DNA from: Cerioporus squamosus
Taxonomy: Eukaryota > Basidiomycota > Agaricomycetes > Polyporales > Polyporaceae
NCBI GenBank assembly: GCA_022592435.1
Contig: JABYQS010000387.1
Coordinates: 1-25,796, forward strand
Direction of reading: 5' to 3'
Length of the DNA: 25,796 nt
Shown: positions 8,607 through 18,529 of the stretch, one piece after another
How positions within the stretch are numbered: the stretch's first letter is position 1
Layout: every line of letters starts with the position of its first letter
Notes under the pieces: model-generated
The model's input: only the letters and a program-made list of their open reading frames with translations
Told to the model about the DNA's origin: nothing
Database searches by the model: none
Made by a program: the position numbers and the translations under genes

Positions 8607-10324
8607 ATGAATGGACCCTCTCTCAATCTTCTGTGAGTTTCACCCTGAGCGACATTCAGGTTACAAGTCGAATGAAGGCTGACGCTGTTCTTCCAGGGCT
8701 GGCCCTCAGGTACAGTCCACCATCCGGCGCCGGCGATAAGGCTGCGTTAGAGACTCGGAGCTGACCGATTTCGCTTTCGACTACAGCTTATGGGGTTTTT
8801 CCTGAACTGGATGCTCCAAGGTGTCCTGACCGTTCAATGCAGTAAGTTTGCATCATGTCGTCTATGCCTTGACGAAAGGGTAGCTGACGATAACGCTCCC
8901 ATAGCCTACTACCACACCTGGTTCCCGTGCGATCATCTTGGGCTCAAATCTCTAGGTACGCATCGCAAATCCTCACGCTTGCGCCGCCATGTTGATTCCT
9001 CCCATCTCTTTGCGTATCAGTCTATGGGATCTTCCTCTACGAATGGGTGCAGACCGGGCTCATCACGGCAGTTCCTTTTGACAACTTCGTCTACCACTAT
9101 GGCAGCGTAGCGGCTCTCACCGAGTATCAAAACTCGTGGTTCAGCGTCACCGTCATGAGCGCGATCGCGGCCTCGGTCGTGCAGTGCTTCTTCGCCTGGC
9201 GCATCTTCATCATTGGTCGCTCCAAGCTCTTGACAGCGACCATCGTCATCGTATGTGGATGTTACCCACCTATCGCAGTTCGCGCCCCTATCTCACTTTA
9301 TCTGTGCAGCTCGCATTCTGTCAGTTGGCCGTAGGTGTCGCGGGCGGAGTCCTGGTGAGCTTCCCGTCGACGTTTAAGCCTTTGGTGATGTTCATCAGTA
9401 CTGTTCAACCCAGTTGAAAGTCCTCGACCCCTCCGCTGCTGAGACGTCGGCGGTCTTTCCCGTCATTGCAGTGAGTGTACTCCATACATCACGGACCACG
9501 GCGTGTCTCCTGACGACTTGCCACAGTCTTGGTTTGCTGCCGCTGCCGCCGTAGACCTCATCATCGCCGTGTCGATGTCAATCCTGGTATGTCCGTCAGG
9601 AAACTCAACAAGCAGCTCGATCCTGAACCCTTGCAGCTCCTCCGAAAGAAGAGCCTGAGCGAGATCACAAAGTCGAACGACGTGATCAATAAGCTGATTC
9701 GCCTGGGCATTGAGACCGGCACAGTTACTGGTAAGTTACCCGCCTTCTCGAGTTGTAGACCGACCTTCCGACCAAAGTGGCACCAGCTTCCGTTGCGATC
9801 TTGTCCCTGGTGTTCTATGCCGGACTCTCGGTGAGTCACCAGATGTACAGTATCACACAGAGCGCACGGCTGATGGGCACGCGCAGAACACCCTCCTGCA
9901 CGAATGCACGTAAGTCTCTCGGACGTTCATGTTGCCAACCTACCTTTGCCTTTACTGACCACTGCTACGCGCGACCTCGCGTTCCCGGCTCTTCTATAGG
10001 ACACTCGTACTACCGAAGTTGTACTCGAATTCGCTCCTCGTCAGCCTCAATAACCGCGTCTTTATGCATCGCAACGGGGACAATACGACGGTCGTCGTCG
10101 ACTCATACCCCATGACCACCGTCACTCGTCGCCTCTCCGGCAGCATAGGCGTAGGCAATGACAAGAGCGGTGCGACGGTTCGTCACGTCGGCGATACTCA
10201 GGACCATGTCGGAATCCAGGTGCAGGTCCACGAGGTGACGTTCTCGGATCACGATGAGACCCACGTCGAGGAGGCGTCTGTCAAGGATGCGAAGGCGTAC
10301 GCGTCGCACGACGGGTTTGTCTAA
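8607..10324 (+). CDS. DUF6534 multi-pass membrane protein, 343 aa
   Basis: Twelve exons join in one frame: 8607-8632, 8697-8709, 8787-8841, 8905-8955, 9021-9250, 9310-9354, 9414-9470, 9527-9586, 9637-9730, 9778-9830, 9887-9909 and 10000-10324. The protein starts MNGPSLNLLLAGPQLMGFFL. It shows the layout of the basidiomycete-specific DUF6534 family: an N-terminal helix, a second helix with YYHTWFPCDHLGLKSLVYGI, then WFSVTVMSAIAASVVQCFFAWRI with IFIIGR, AFCQLAVGVAGGVL, SWFAAAAAVDLIIAVSMSIL, and the family signature LLRKKSLSEITKSNDVINKL followed by LPKLYSNSLLVSLNNR. Roughly seven hydrophobic segments are expected, then a hydrophilic tail of about 90 residues (VTRRLSGSIGVGNDKSG onward). The molecular function of the family is unknown. 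The 13-bp second exon is needed to keep the frame. Start choice: ATG 8607 follows the family pattern; in-frame upstream ATGs exist (for example in MSYLSTGLREH). Confidence 0.88.
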
Positions 10325-10445
10325 TCTCAGCACTTGCTTGCTGGGTTGGCAGACGTTCCTGTCTTATGTCAACTACTTCTATTTAGACATGCAATGAAGT
10401 CAAAGGTCGCGGGCAAGCTGAGACGCGTCTTGAGATCTTGAGAGG

Positions 10446-10453
10446 TGACGTCA
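10446..10453 (+). promoter_or_regulatory. CRE/ATF-like palindrome TGACGTCA
   Basis: A perfect TGACGTCA lies about 40 bp upstream of the TATA element at 10492 and about 240 bp before the F-box start at 10689. This is the consensus site of ATF/CREB-type bZIP factors. Occupancy is inferred only from the match and its position. Confidence 0.5.
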
Positions 10454-10491
10454 CGCGTCAGTGGTCGGCCTCGGGACTAGCCGAGCTCGCG

Positions 10492-10499
10492 CATATAAG
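10492..10499 (+). promoter_or_regulatory. TATA-like element CATATAAG
   Basis: GCATATAAGT is followed by a pyrimidine-rich tract (10505-10560) typical of fungal transcription start regions, about 190 bp before ATG 10689. It is the likely core promoter of the F-box gene. Confidence 0.55.
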
Positions 10500-10688
10500 T
10501 CAGTCTCGTCCATCTTCCCTTTCGCTCTCTCCCACCATCCCATTCCTCTTGTCCTCTCCTGCGTGCTCTCCGGTACGACTCTTAGCCTTGTTTTCTTCTG
10601 CTTGTTTTGCGAGACAAACCCGCGCCGCCGCGGACATTCACTGTACCACCACTCGCACTTCGAATCGTGCGGTACACCTCCTTGCGAC

Positions 10689-12158
10689 ATGAGATCATTG
10701 CTGATAGCGTGCCACAGGTAAGAAAGCCCCAATGAAGGACGTCAGTCAATCCACACGTGTTTCGATGCCTGCAAGGTGCATATATGCGCTGCTATCTCCT
10801 TCGCAGTCTGCTGACCAGCGACATCCTTTGCGACAGGTCGACTGAACGCAGCATGATCCGGGGGACTTCTGGTGAGCAATATTAACATCGATGCCGGTGT
10901 ATGCGTTGACATGTATGTGAAATGCGCTAGCATATATCCATGTTCCCTCGCGTGCCCTTCCGCGGGAGCTGTCGGACATGGTGATCGACTACCTCCACGG
11001 CGACAAACCTTGTCTTAAACGCTGTTCTCTCGTATGCAAGTCATGGACCCATCGCAGTCAGCGCCACCTTTTTGCTTCCATTACCGTCGACATCAGTGCA
11101 AAATCGCATAGCCATGCAGCGACAATTCTCTTCTCGCCCTTCCTCTCGGCCAAACCGGAGATCGCGTCGCACATCATGGCACTTGTCATCAAGAATGAGA
11201 ATCGTCTTCCGATCTCGACTTTGCGGTCTATCGTCATTTCGCTTCCAGAGCTTCTAATACTCAAGCTGCGCTCTTGTTCGATAACCGACTGCGAGCTTCC
11301 TCAGGACCAAGCCAAGTTTCTTCGACCACCCCAAGTACACCCTATGAAGGCTGTCGAAATGACGTACTGCCAACTCCACGAGGAAACCTTGCACAAGTTC
11401 CTCGGCCTCTTCACGCACATCGACCGGCTCTATCTTGCCAGGATCACGCTGCCCTACCTTCGACAACAACGCCCACCTCTTCCTATCTCCGCTGCTTTGA
11501 CGGTACGATCCCTTGATATGACTGCTGTTCCTGTCCCGGTTATGGCGAGCTTGTTGTGCTGTTCTTCCATCGCAAAGACCATGGTCTCGCTGTCGCTGTC
11601 GCTGCCTGCATGCCCCTCTCTTCAAAACATCTACCTCTTACCCAGTCCGTTTATCTTCGGCATCGTATGCGGTCTCAGGCTCTTCGACATCCCGTATCAT
11701 GATGCGGAACCAGACGGTATGTAGTATGTGATCGAGTCCGTGCTGCTTTCATTGTCGCCCTAACCAATGGAACGGTAGATCTCTTTGAACACTTACCCGT
11801 GCGCGATTGCAAGATGCTGCGTCTTCTAGAACACTTCTTAGCCTGTACCAATCCGGCGGACCTGCACTCGCTCATCCGCGTGTACCTCAGCTCGCTCTCG
11901 TACCTCCCCGCTTCGGTCCAGGAGATCTGTCTCAGACTGTGCATGCATATGGACTTGAGGAAGCGCGACGCAGCCCGGGCCGAGTGGGCGGCGGTGGATG
12001 CGATGATTCTCGATGGCCCGCAGGACCTACGCATCATTATGGATACCCGAGGAGCAACACCGCCGTACACGGCCGAGGACGTTGACGAGCTGGACTGGTT
12101 TCTGGAGGAACGCCTCCCCGGCGCGTACGAGCAAGGCAGGTTCGTAGTCGCAGCTTGA
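10689..12158 (+). CDS. F-box protein (F-box-like / leucine-rich), 409 aa
   Basis: Four exons join in frame: 10689-10717, 10837-10871, 10931-11716 and 11779-12158. The first two encode MRSLLIACHRSTERSMIRGT, and the junction AG|G TCG keeps the frame. If they are untranslated, ATG 10853 is the alternative start. The F-box spans about residues 30-75 (LPRELSDMVIDYLHGDKPCL, then KRCSLVCKSWTHRSQRHLF) and is very close to that of the gene at 2130-3534. The leucine-rich body includes PELLILKLRSCSITDC, LHKFLGLFTHIDRLYL and CKMLRLLEHFLACTNPADLH. The end, GAYEQGRFVVAA, matches the ending of the paralogue at 3534. It is probably a Skp1-binding substrate adaptor of SCF. Frame and splice sites are intact. 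It converges with the GH43 gene, the two stops being 560 bp apart. Confidence 0.83.
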
Positions 12159-12717
12159 AGAGACTTTCCCATCATTCCGTGTGCGTATTCACCTGCCGTC
12201 TGTAGCTCGTGTCCTGCACTCATTTTCCTCAGGTTAAATATGCATCCCGTGGACGAGATCGAGGTCCTACTGCCGTGCTTCACGTCGCTTCTGTGTGATT
12301 GATTGACCTCGTTGCGCTGGAAGGGTTGATGTACTCGCCGACGAGCTCACAGCATACACATCTCCCTCACGCTTTGGTTCTTGTCGACCCTTGCTACACT
12401 TGCCCAGTGATCGTTGTCGATACCCTGTCTTGCCCCGCTCACTAGTTATGATATGCACTGGTCTCCATTCGTCTCCTCCGCTGCGACTGTATGGATAATA
12501 TCGTTTCGCCTCGGTTTCACACTCTCTATGTACCTACTCGCTGGCTGTCACGCTCGCTTTTGGACGTTTGGGACGTTCAGAACCCTCTCTCTTGGTCTCT
12601 CTCTTGGTCTCCTCCATCTGTTCTGGAAGCATCCCTGTTTGTACCGTTCTCGAGCAATCATAGCCCATCTTCTTGCAAAGCCTCTGAAGGCGCATGGGCA
12701 GCGAGGACATCCCGATT
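12159..12717. other. Convergent intergenic region
   Basis: This separates the 3' ends of the F-box gene and the minus-strand GH43 gene. It is pyrimidine-rich, with a short local duplication of TCTCTCTTGGTC near 12590-12610. No exon is seen; it should hold both 3' untranslated regions. Confidence 0.5.
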
Positions 12718-14098
12718 CTAGTCAACAACGACCGGCCAGCCCGACGAGAAGTCGAGGTAGTTGATGCCGAGGTACGAAGGCCCGCCAAACGCGTCGTTCG
12801 GCACGTAGTGGTACACGATCACGTCGCGCCCGCTGACGGGGTCGTGGTAGACGCTCTGCCCGCCCGGCGCGTAGACGTTGTCATGCGAGCCGAGCACGAG
12901 CGAGCCCGTTGGGGGGCTGAGGTTCTCGGTGAGGTCGTGGCCGAGCTGCCCGACGAACGGGCCCGAGGGACTCGTGCCGCGCCCGACGAGGACTTTGTAC
13001 TCTTGGCCGGCAGGGGGCGGGACGTCGCCTGTACGTGTGCGCGAACGGTGGCGGGCATGTCAGCGAGCGATGCAATGCGATGCGGAAAGGGCAGGGAGGG
13101 AGATGGACGTACGCCGTTGAGCGGGGTGATGCCGTCGGAGGAGAAGAAGTAGTAGTAGTAGGGTGAGCTTGGGGGGTTGTACACGAACCCGCCTTCGGCT
13201 GCGCGTCCGCTGTTCCCGGCGACGTGCGTTCCGGGCGGAGGCTGTAGGTATAGAAGCACCGAGGTCAGTTCTTGATGCATATATGCGCAGAGTCGGTTGG
13301 TACACACCGAAGCCTGTGTGGTGATGTTCGTGAGCGGGATCTGGAACATGCCCTCCCAGTACGAGCCAAAGGTCAGATGTAAGCCGTTGGCATTGATGAG
13401 GTTCGGGTCAACTGCACGAACAGCGTATACTTGTCAGCTCGGCATATCGGAAGTCAAACAACGTGCGAGGACGTACTGGCGTTGTATATGCCCCCAGGCG
13501 TAGACGTGATGACAGCGCCCCAGTCAGTCCAGGAGCCGGGCTCGAGGGTGTTGCTCGTCGCAACCCCGATGGCGGAGTTCTGGCTGCCGACGGTGGACAC
13601 GGAGTAGTAGAGGACGTATTGGCCGTTGACGAGGCTGACGTCGGGCGCCCAGAGCGTGCAGTTGCCGGCGAGGTTGATTTTGGAGCAGTTGGGCAGGACG
13701 GAGCCGTTGCGCGTCCATGGGCTGTCATGATGCAGATGCAGATGGAAATCAGTGTGCTGAGGTGTGCGGAAAGAAGGCCGGCTTGCTCACCCAGTGAGAG
13801 ATGGGGCGGTGAAGATCTTGATGTTCTCGTCCGTAGAGAAGACAAAGTATTTCTGGCAGGTATGACATTGAGATGCATAGCATGTTCTGAGCTGTGATGT
13901 ACGTACTTTGCTCGACGGGCTGTAGATGATGGTCGGGTCACGAACGACAGTGTTCGCTGGTGGATGGGGAACATGATCAATGGTCGGGCGTAGCGAACGG
14001 CGTAAATGCTAATACTCACAGCTTCCAGGCAGTGGATTCGGAATCGCATACACGAGAGTCGCCAGAAACAGAAGAGAAACCAGGATGCTGAACTTCAT
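12718..14098 (-). CDS. Secreted GH43 endo-1,5-alpha-L-arabinanase, 327 aa (copy A)
   Basis: Seven exons on the minus strand: 14098-14020, 13956-13907, 13852-13791, 13721-13477, 13411-13308, 13241-13109 and 13028-12718. The signal peptide is [18 protein letters not shown], with cleavage likely before IPNPLPG. The domain follows fungal endo-arabinanases: [116 protein letters not shown] and [10 protein letters not shown]. The expected GH43 catalytic residues are present: base Asp33 (RDP), modulator Asp147 (NAIDPNL, formed across an intron) and acid Glu196 (AAEGGF). It would cleave alpha-1,5-linked arabinan of pectin outside the cell. A (AGT)n tract near 13148 encodes the YYYY run. The last intron uses a GTCCAT donor at 13108 and is absent from the paralogue at 20421-21705. 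Fungal members are about 320 residues, so it is full length. Confidence 0.92.
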
Positions 14099-15704
14099 CG
14101 TGGAACTACTGCGGGATGTGGGTGGGACAGCCAGTGGGACGTGGCTAAGCGCAAGACGTGCCGCCTTATAAGCGTCCGGAGAGCTTCGAAGCACTGCAGC
14201 AGCAACCTCACGACAGCATCTGGCAGACGTCAGCAGTTCCTTGAGCATCGCGGATGTCTAGGTGGGTGATGCAAAGCTGTTGCATGCTCTGCGAACTGCG
14301 AGCATACTCGTGACCTGCAAGCCGTATGCCAAGATCAGTATTCTGAACATCGCGATACGCGTTTCCTCCACAGAGGACACATTGTCATGGATGCTCACGT
14401 TTGCGTCATTGCGTGCAGGTATTGGTGCAGCGGCTTCGGACACTGCAGGACTCTCGCCTTGCGGGAAACTGTACCCATGACATTGACGGTCCGCATTGCT
14501 GTTTCTGATTTTGAAGTCGCCAGAAGCACATGAGCGTGCAAACGGTCGGGAAGTATGTGCTTCGCGTCATGCAGAGTCGTCGCCGGCGCAGGAACGTCGT
14601 AATGACTGGTACTTCGAGGTTCCGTCGGAAGGCTTGTGGCGGCGAACATGATGCCGGCTAGCAGCTAAGTAGCAAATGAGGACCTTCAGCAAAACTGCTC
14701 GATCACCATATAGTATTCCTTGCTTCTAGGGAGTTAGAGCAAGAAAAAGAAAACATCCTTGAGACAAACAGCAACAATAGTGAGAGGAACGAGCAGAGCA
14801 CGGTGGACGCGTTCAACTGCGTCCGAGTTCGAGGCGCCTTGCATCCACGTGGCGGCGCTCACCCTAGATCGGTGGCAGGCGGCTGAGGCACACCTTGGCT
14901 TGCGGCCTTGCCGGCCGACCTCGGACTTCCTATCTGGCCTCCCTTGGAACTTGTGCTTGCTTTACACTGGAACTGGGTACCTCAAGCGAACCTGCGCGCC
15001 CCCACTCGCCTTCAAGCTCAGTCCATCAGTATCTCCAGCGCATACCGGGATGTAACCTCAAGAAGGCTACCACCGATGCGGACGCGTTCGAGAGGTGCTG
15101 TGAAGACCTAGGGTATGGCGATGCAGCATACTCTACTCGTGATGCAAGAGAGCCCGGTGAACGGCATGGCTCATGTGGCGACCTGCTTGCAATTGTTCGG
15201 AAGGACTTGTCAACGTGCCTCGAAGCACTCGCGTCGAGACAAGCTCTATCTTGACCTATTATGGCTGAAGGTCTGGGAGCTTGGAGCTTCAAGAAGTACA
15301 TCGTTACGTTGTGAGTAGAGATCTCGTCTGATTCTTGAGGTCTTCGCAGATCTTGACCCGCCTGGGGTGTGGCGAAGAACGAACTCGCCCACGGACGCGC
15401 AGAAGATGCAAGAGTCGTAGGTATGTCGTTGTCTTGGGCCCGAGTCCGCCTGCAATCTACGATGCTCGAGCGAGTTGCCCCGCCGAGTGGACCGGTGCAG
15501 CGGCGGGTCAGGGCGTCTTCATGTCGGGCCACTCGGCGGGGACGCCTTGACAGGCTTTGGTCGGCTGGACTTAGGCATTGGCTGACAGGGAGGCAGGCCC
15601 TCATCGCATTCGCCCTCTACAAAAGGTCTCGCACATGGCGAAACTCCCTCAGAGCTCCTCACACTCACACCGACCTCTCCCATTACTTCCTTTCCTCCCT
15701 AGTC
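14099..15704. other. Long intergenic stretch, no gene assembled
   Basis: It separates the divergent GH43 copy A and the nucleotidyltransferase-fold gene, and carries both promoters (TATAAGG at 14170-14164; TACAAAAG near 15618, about 80 bp before ATG 15705). Several plus-strand frames of 60-120 codons occur between 14890 and 15320. One includes IVRKDLSTC near 15195, echoing a minus-strand peptide near 8165. None has a start, splice pattern and composition that I would call a gene. Confidence 0.4.
14164..14170 (-). promoter_or_regulatory. TATA box (TATAAGG) of GH43 copy A
   Basis: TATAAGG on the minus strand lies 66 bp upstream of ATG 14098-14096, a normal core-promoter distance for a secreted fungal hydrolase. 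Confidence 0.55.
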
Positions 15705-15853
15705 ATGTCGCAGAGGCCCCCGGCTCTTACAGGCATGTCGCGGAGGCCACGGGCCGTCGCTGTCATGTCACACATCCAACAGGTCCCCGTGGTCATGTCG
15801 CAAATCCAGCAGGTCCCCATGGTCGTGTCGCAAACGCAGTCAGCACTCGTGCC
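15704..15853 (+). repeat. Five tandem 30-bp coding repeats
   Basis: Five 30-bp units lie head to tail from 15704. Each starts CATGTC (CGTGTC in the last), followed by a variable middle; units 3 and 4 share CAGGTCCCC. The period of ten codons keeps the frame of the nucleotidyltransferase-fold gene, and four of the five units supply an in-frame ATG. Confidence 0.75.
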
Positions 15854-16650
15854 GCTGCCCGATCGCAACGAGGTCAATATGACGCGGGAGCTGCTATTGG
15901 CGGCTTTGCACGACCTTTCTCTTCGCCTTGCAACCTACTTCCCGTCCACTGTACGTTTGGTCGTACACGGCGGCGCAGTAATGGTCCTCCATCCGCAACT
16001 TGCGTGTCGCGACATGACCCGCGACGTCGACTACCTCCACCGCTCCTTCGAGGCCGAGTGGACAGCGCGCGGTGTCTCCGACGCCGGTCCGCGCCTTCTC
16101 ACTTGCATCAAGGCCACCGCGCGAGCGTTCGGCCTCGGTGCAGACTGGATGAACGCGTGCGCGGACGTTGCGCTTCCCATGACAAGAGAGTACGTCGTCG
16201 TTCATGCTCGTCGCATTGTGCCACCAAGAGGCGCCTAACTGACTCATCCCGCCTCACCGCAGTATGTACGGGAAGCCCTTTGACCCGATCTCCTACGACG
16301 CGCTGTCCGCAAACAACGTGAAGATGAACACGATCTTCACCTCGCCCGGCCTTGTTCTTGTTGGCGTGAGCTGGTCGTGGGCTGTCGCTCTCAAGCTTGT
16401 GCGGTACGAGAAGCACGACCCGTACGACATCGCGAGCATTCTTTGGCTCGGCCACAGACAGCGCAACGTCAAGTGGACGCGAGCCTTGCTTGAACAGTGG
16501 CTCATCTCCATGTGCAGCGCGATGGGCTACGCCGCCTACACGCCATACCAAATGGAGGCCACTCGACAGAAGATGCGCCATGCGATTGCTCTCGCATATC
16601 AGCAAAACATCTACCCGCCCCAGCCTCAGCGCGCTGCCTACACGCACTGA
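15705..16650 (+). CDS. Nucleotidyltransferase-fold protein (DUF7582-like), 290 aa
   Basis: Two exons, 15705-16189 and 16263-16650, are joined by a 73-bp GTACGT...CGCAG intron (TRD-MYGKPFDP). The first 50 residues are a low-complexity repeat of ten-residue units beginning MSQ/MSR/MSH. The conserved body begins near MTRELLLAALHDLSLRL. VRLVVHGGAVMVLHP followed by CRDMTRDVDYLHRSF is the pattern of a minimal nucleotidyltransferase core (GG...R.T.D.DY), as in fungal DUF7582 and bacterial DUF6036-type proteins. Further family-like blocks are AFGLGADWMNACADVALPM, NTIFTSPGLVLVGVSWSWAV and ALKLVRYEKHDPYDIASI. The assignment is from memory of the family pattern, and substrate and function are unknown. 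With four in-frame Met codons in the repeat, the true start could be any of 15705, 15735, 15765 or 15795, or the Met just before TRELL. Confidence 0.8.
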
Positions 16651-17270
16651 GGATGAGACTTGGTTGGCCTCGCTGTGCGTTTTGGACTACTGACGTTTGT
16701 GTCTGCTTTGTGTGTATCTGGCTCTCTCCGCCTTCAAGTTGTCGTTCTTTACCTTGTCACTCCTTCAATTCAAGTCAATGTGTTTTTGACGCTTCACGAT
16801 ATCTGTATGTCTCATCTGCATCGCGATGCCAGCTCCCTTCCAGGTCAACGTCCTCACAGATGCTTGGTCGAGCATGGACGGACCTTCTCAAGGCGCAACC
16901 TTGTATTGCTCCGTTCTAGTACTGGTGAGTCTCTATCGTAGATACTCTTGAACATTGTGATTGCCTGGACGGGCACTCGGATTCGCCCGGCCCCGATGCG
17001 TCATGCTTGCAGCCCATGTGGAGCCGCCCTGCGAACGCGGTTTGACTTCGGACCACCACCATCGGCCGCAACGCTGTTTACTTCGACAATTCTATCGCAG
17101 GTGAGTAGAGCTTTCCGATTTCCACAAGACTTAAGGATGAATGTTTGACTTGGTGCATCCCAGCGACCTGGACCGAAGGACGAAGACAAGGTGCGCATAT
17201 ACCGACTTGAAACTCGAATCAATGTCGCAGCTCGCTCACCCAGTTGTAAAAGCGCACGCATACCATCATC
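16651..17270. other. Intergenic, no gene seen
   Basis: This is the 3' region of the nucleotidyltransferase-fold gene and the promoter of the next F-box gene. CATATAC near 17196 is a weak TATA-like candidate about 70 bp before ATG 17271. No conserved exon was found. Confidence 0.45.
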
Positions 17271-18529
17271 ATGAGTTCAGCCTCGGACGATCCTCAAGCC
17301 AGCCCCAAGGCTCCATCGGAGCTCTGGGACATGATCCATGATCATCTGCATGACGACAAGGCTACGCTGAAGGCCGCCTCGCTTGTGTGCAAGACATGGA
17401 CGCCCTCGTCACGCTATCATCTGTTCTATACCTTGGTCTGTACTCCGGAAAGCCACGGCAAGACGCTCCTACTTCTCGATCGCCATGTCACCATTCTGCC
17501 TCATCTCGCCGCCTGCGTCAGAGCCTTGAAGCTCCACGGGGCTCTCGAAGCCACCTATGCAAGTTGCAAGCCGCTCTCAACGCCATGAAGAACCTCGATT
17601 CAATATACCTGGGCAACCGAACCGCATTGGTCGTCGACGATTCCATGCCTCAGGGCGCCTCGAACACCCACGTCCGCGTGGTATCCATCATGACTTGCGC
17701 CATTCCATGCAACGCGTTGCTGAACTTTCTGAGCCTCTTCTCCTCCATCGTGTCTCTTGATCTTTGCAACATACACCCCTACAGACGCCTCAATTCATCC
17801 AGTTCGCGAATCTCACCCATGCTCTCCCATCTCGTCATCCATGAGCTTTCGGGCATGTGTACCCCCATAGCATTCATCCGCGAGGTCGTACGAAGGACGC
17901 GCGTGGCGGAGACTGTCAAGAAGGTCCTGCTGACTGCATGTGTCACGACATGGGAGGAAGCCGATGAGCTGGGAGAGGTCCTCGTGAGGACGCGCTCCAC
18001 ACTTCGGCGGCTTGCTATTCTCCCCGCAATCGTAGACGAGTTTGCAAACTTGCAGGAGAGTGATAGTGCGTGTCTTCTTAGACTCTCCTCGGACGTTGCG
18101 GCTGATTCGCGCGGAACACTGGCAGGGCCGTTATGGGAGCGGATGAACATCCCGCGCTGTGTCGCGCTTCAGACTCTGGACCTTACGATCTACAGCAAGC
18201 ATCGCACACGCGCCTTGCCTCTGCTCGCCGTGTATCTCGCCGCTATTATGGCCTCACCTGCGTCACTGCGCACTCTGAACATATTCCTGACGGTCCTGCC
18301 GTCGTCGTACGACTTGCCGTTTGATCCCGCCCTGGTGCGCGCATTCTGGGAGAACCGGGACAAGATGGTCCTCGAGCGGGGACCTCGTTACTTGGTCATA
18401 AACCTGGATCTTGTCCCCTTGTACAGCGCCCAGCCAACAAAAGCGGAGCTCGATACGTTCAAGACCTTCATCGCTGACCGCTTCCCATGTTCGGTCATGC
18501 AAGGGAGGTTGCGTGTCTTGGAGGGATAG
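17271..18529 (+). CDS. F-box protein with one-base frame break
   Basis: The start MSSASDDPQASPKAPSELWD leads into an F-box at about residues 14-60 (APSELWDMIHDHL, LKAASLVCKTWTPSSRYHLF) closely related to the genes at 2130 and 10689. This frame stops at 17588 after ALKLHGALEATYASC. The leucine-rich body continues in another frame from about 17565 (KLQAALNAMKNLDSIYLGNR) to TAG 18527-18529 (MQGRLRVLEG), with segments such as LLNFLSLFSSIVSLDLCNI, LRRLAILPAIVDEF and LRTLNIFLTVLP. One missing base near 17555-17575 explains the switch and would give about 419 codons, normal for this family. A 47-bp intron with a GTCAGA donor and GCAAG acceptor would also restore the frame, but the donor is poor and a sensible segment would be lost. 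Young pseudogene or sequence error remain open. Confidence 0.72.

Noticed and set aside
12694..13152. Plus-strand 152-codon open frame
   Set aside because: It is antisense to the last exons of GH43 copy A; its Val/Asp/Arg runs are the complement of the coding strand.
15704..15853. CRISPR-like array
   Set aside because: The five 30-bp units are directly adjacent without spacers, lie inside a coding exon, and the organism is a fungus.
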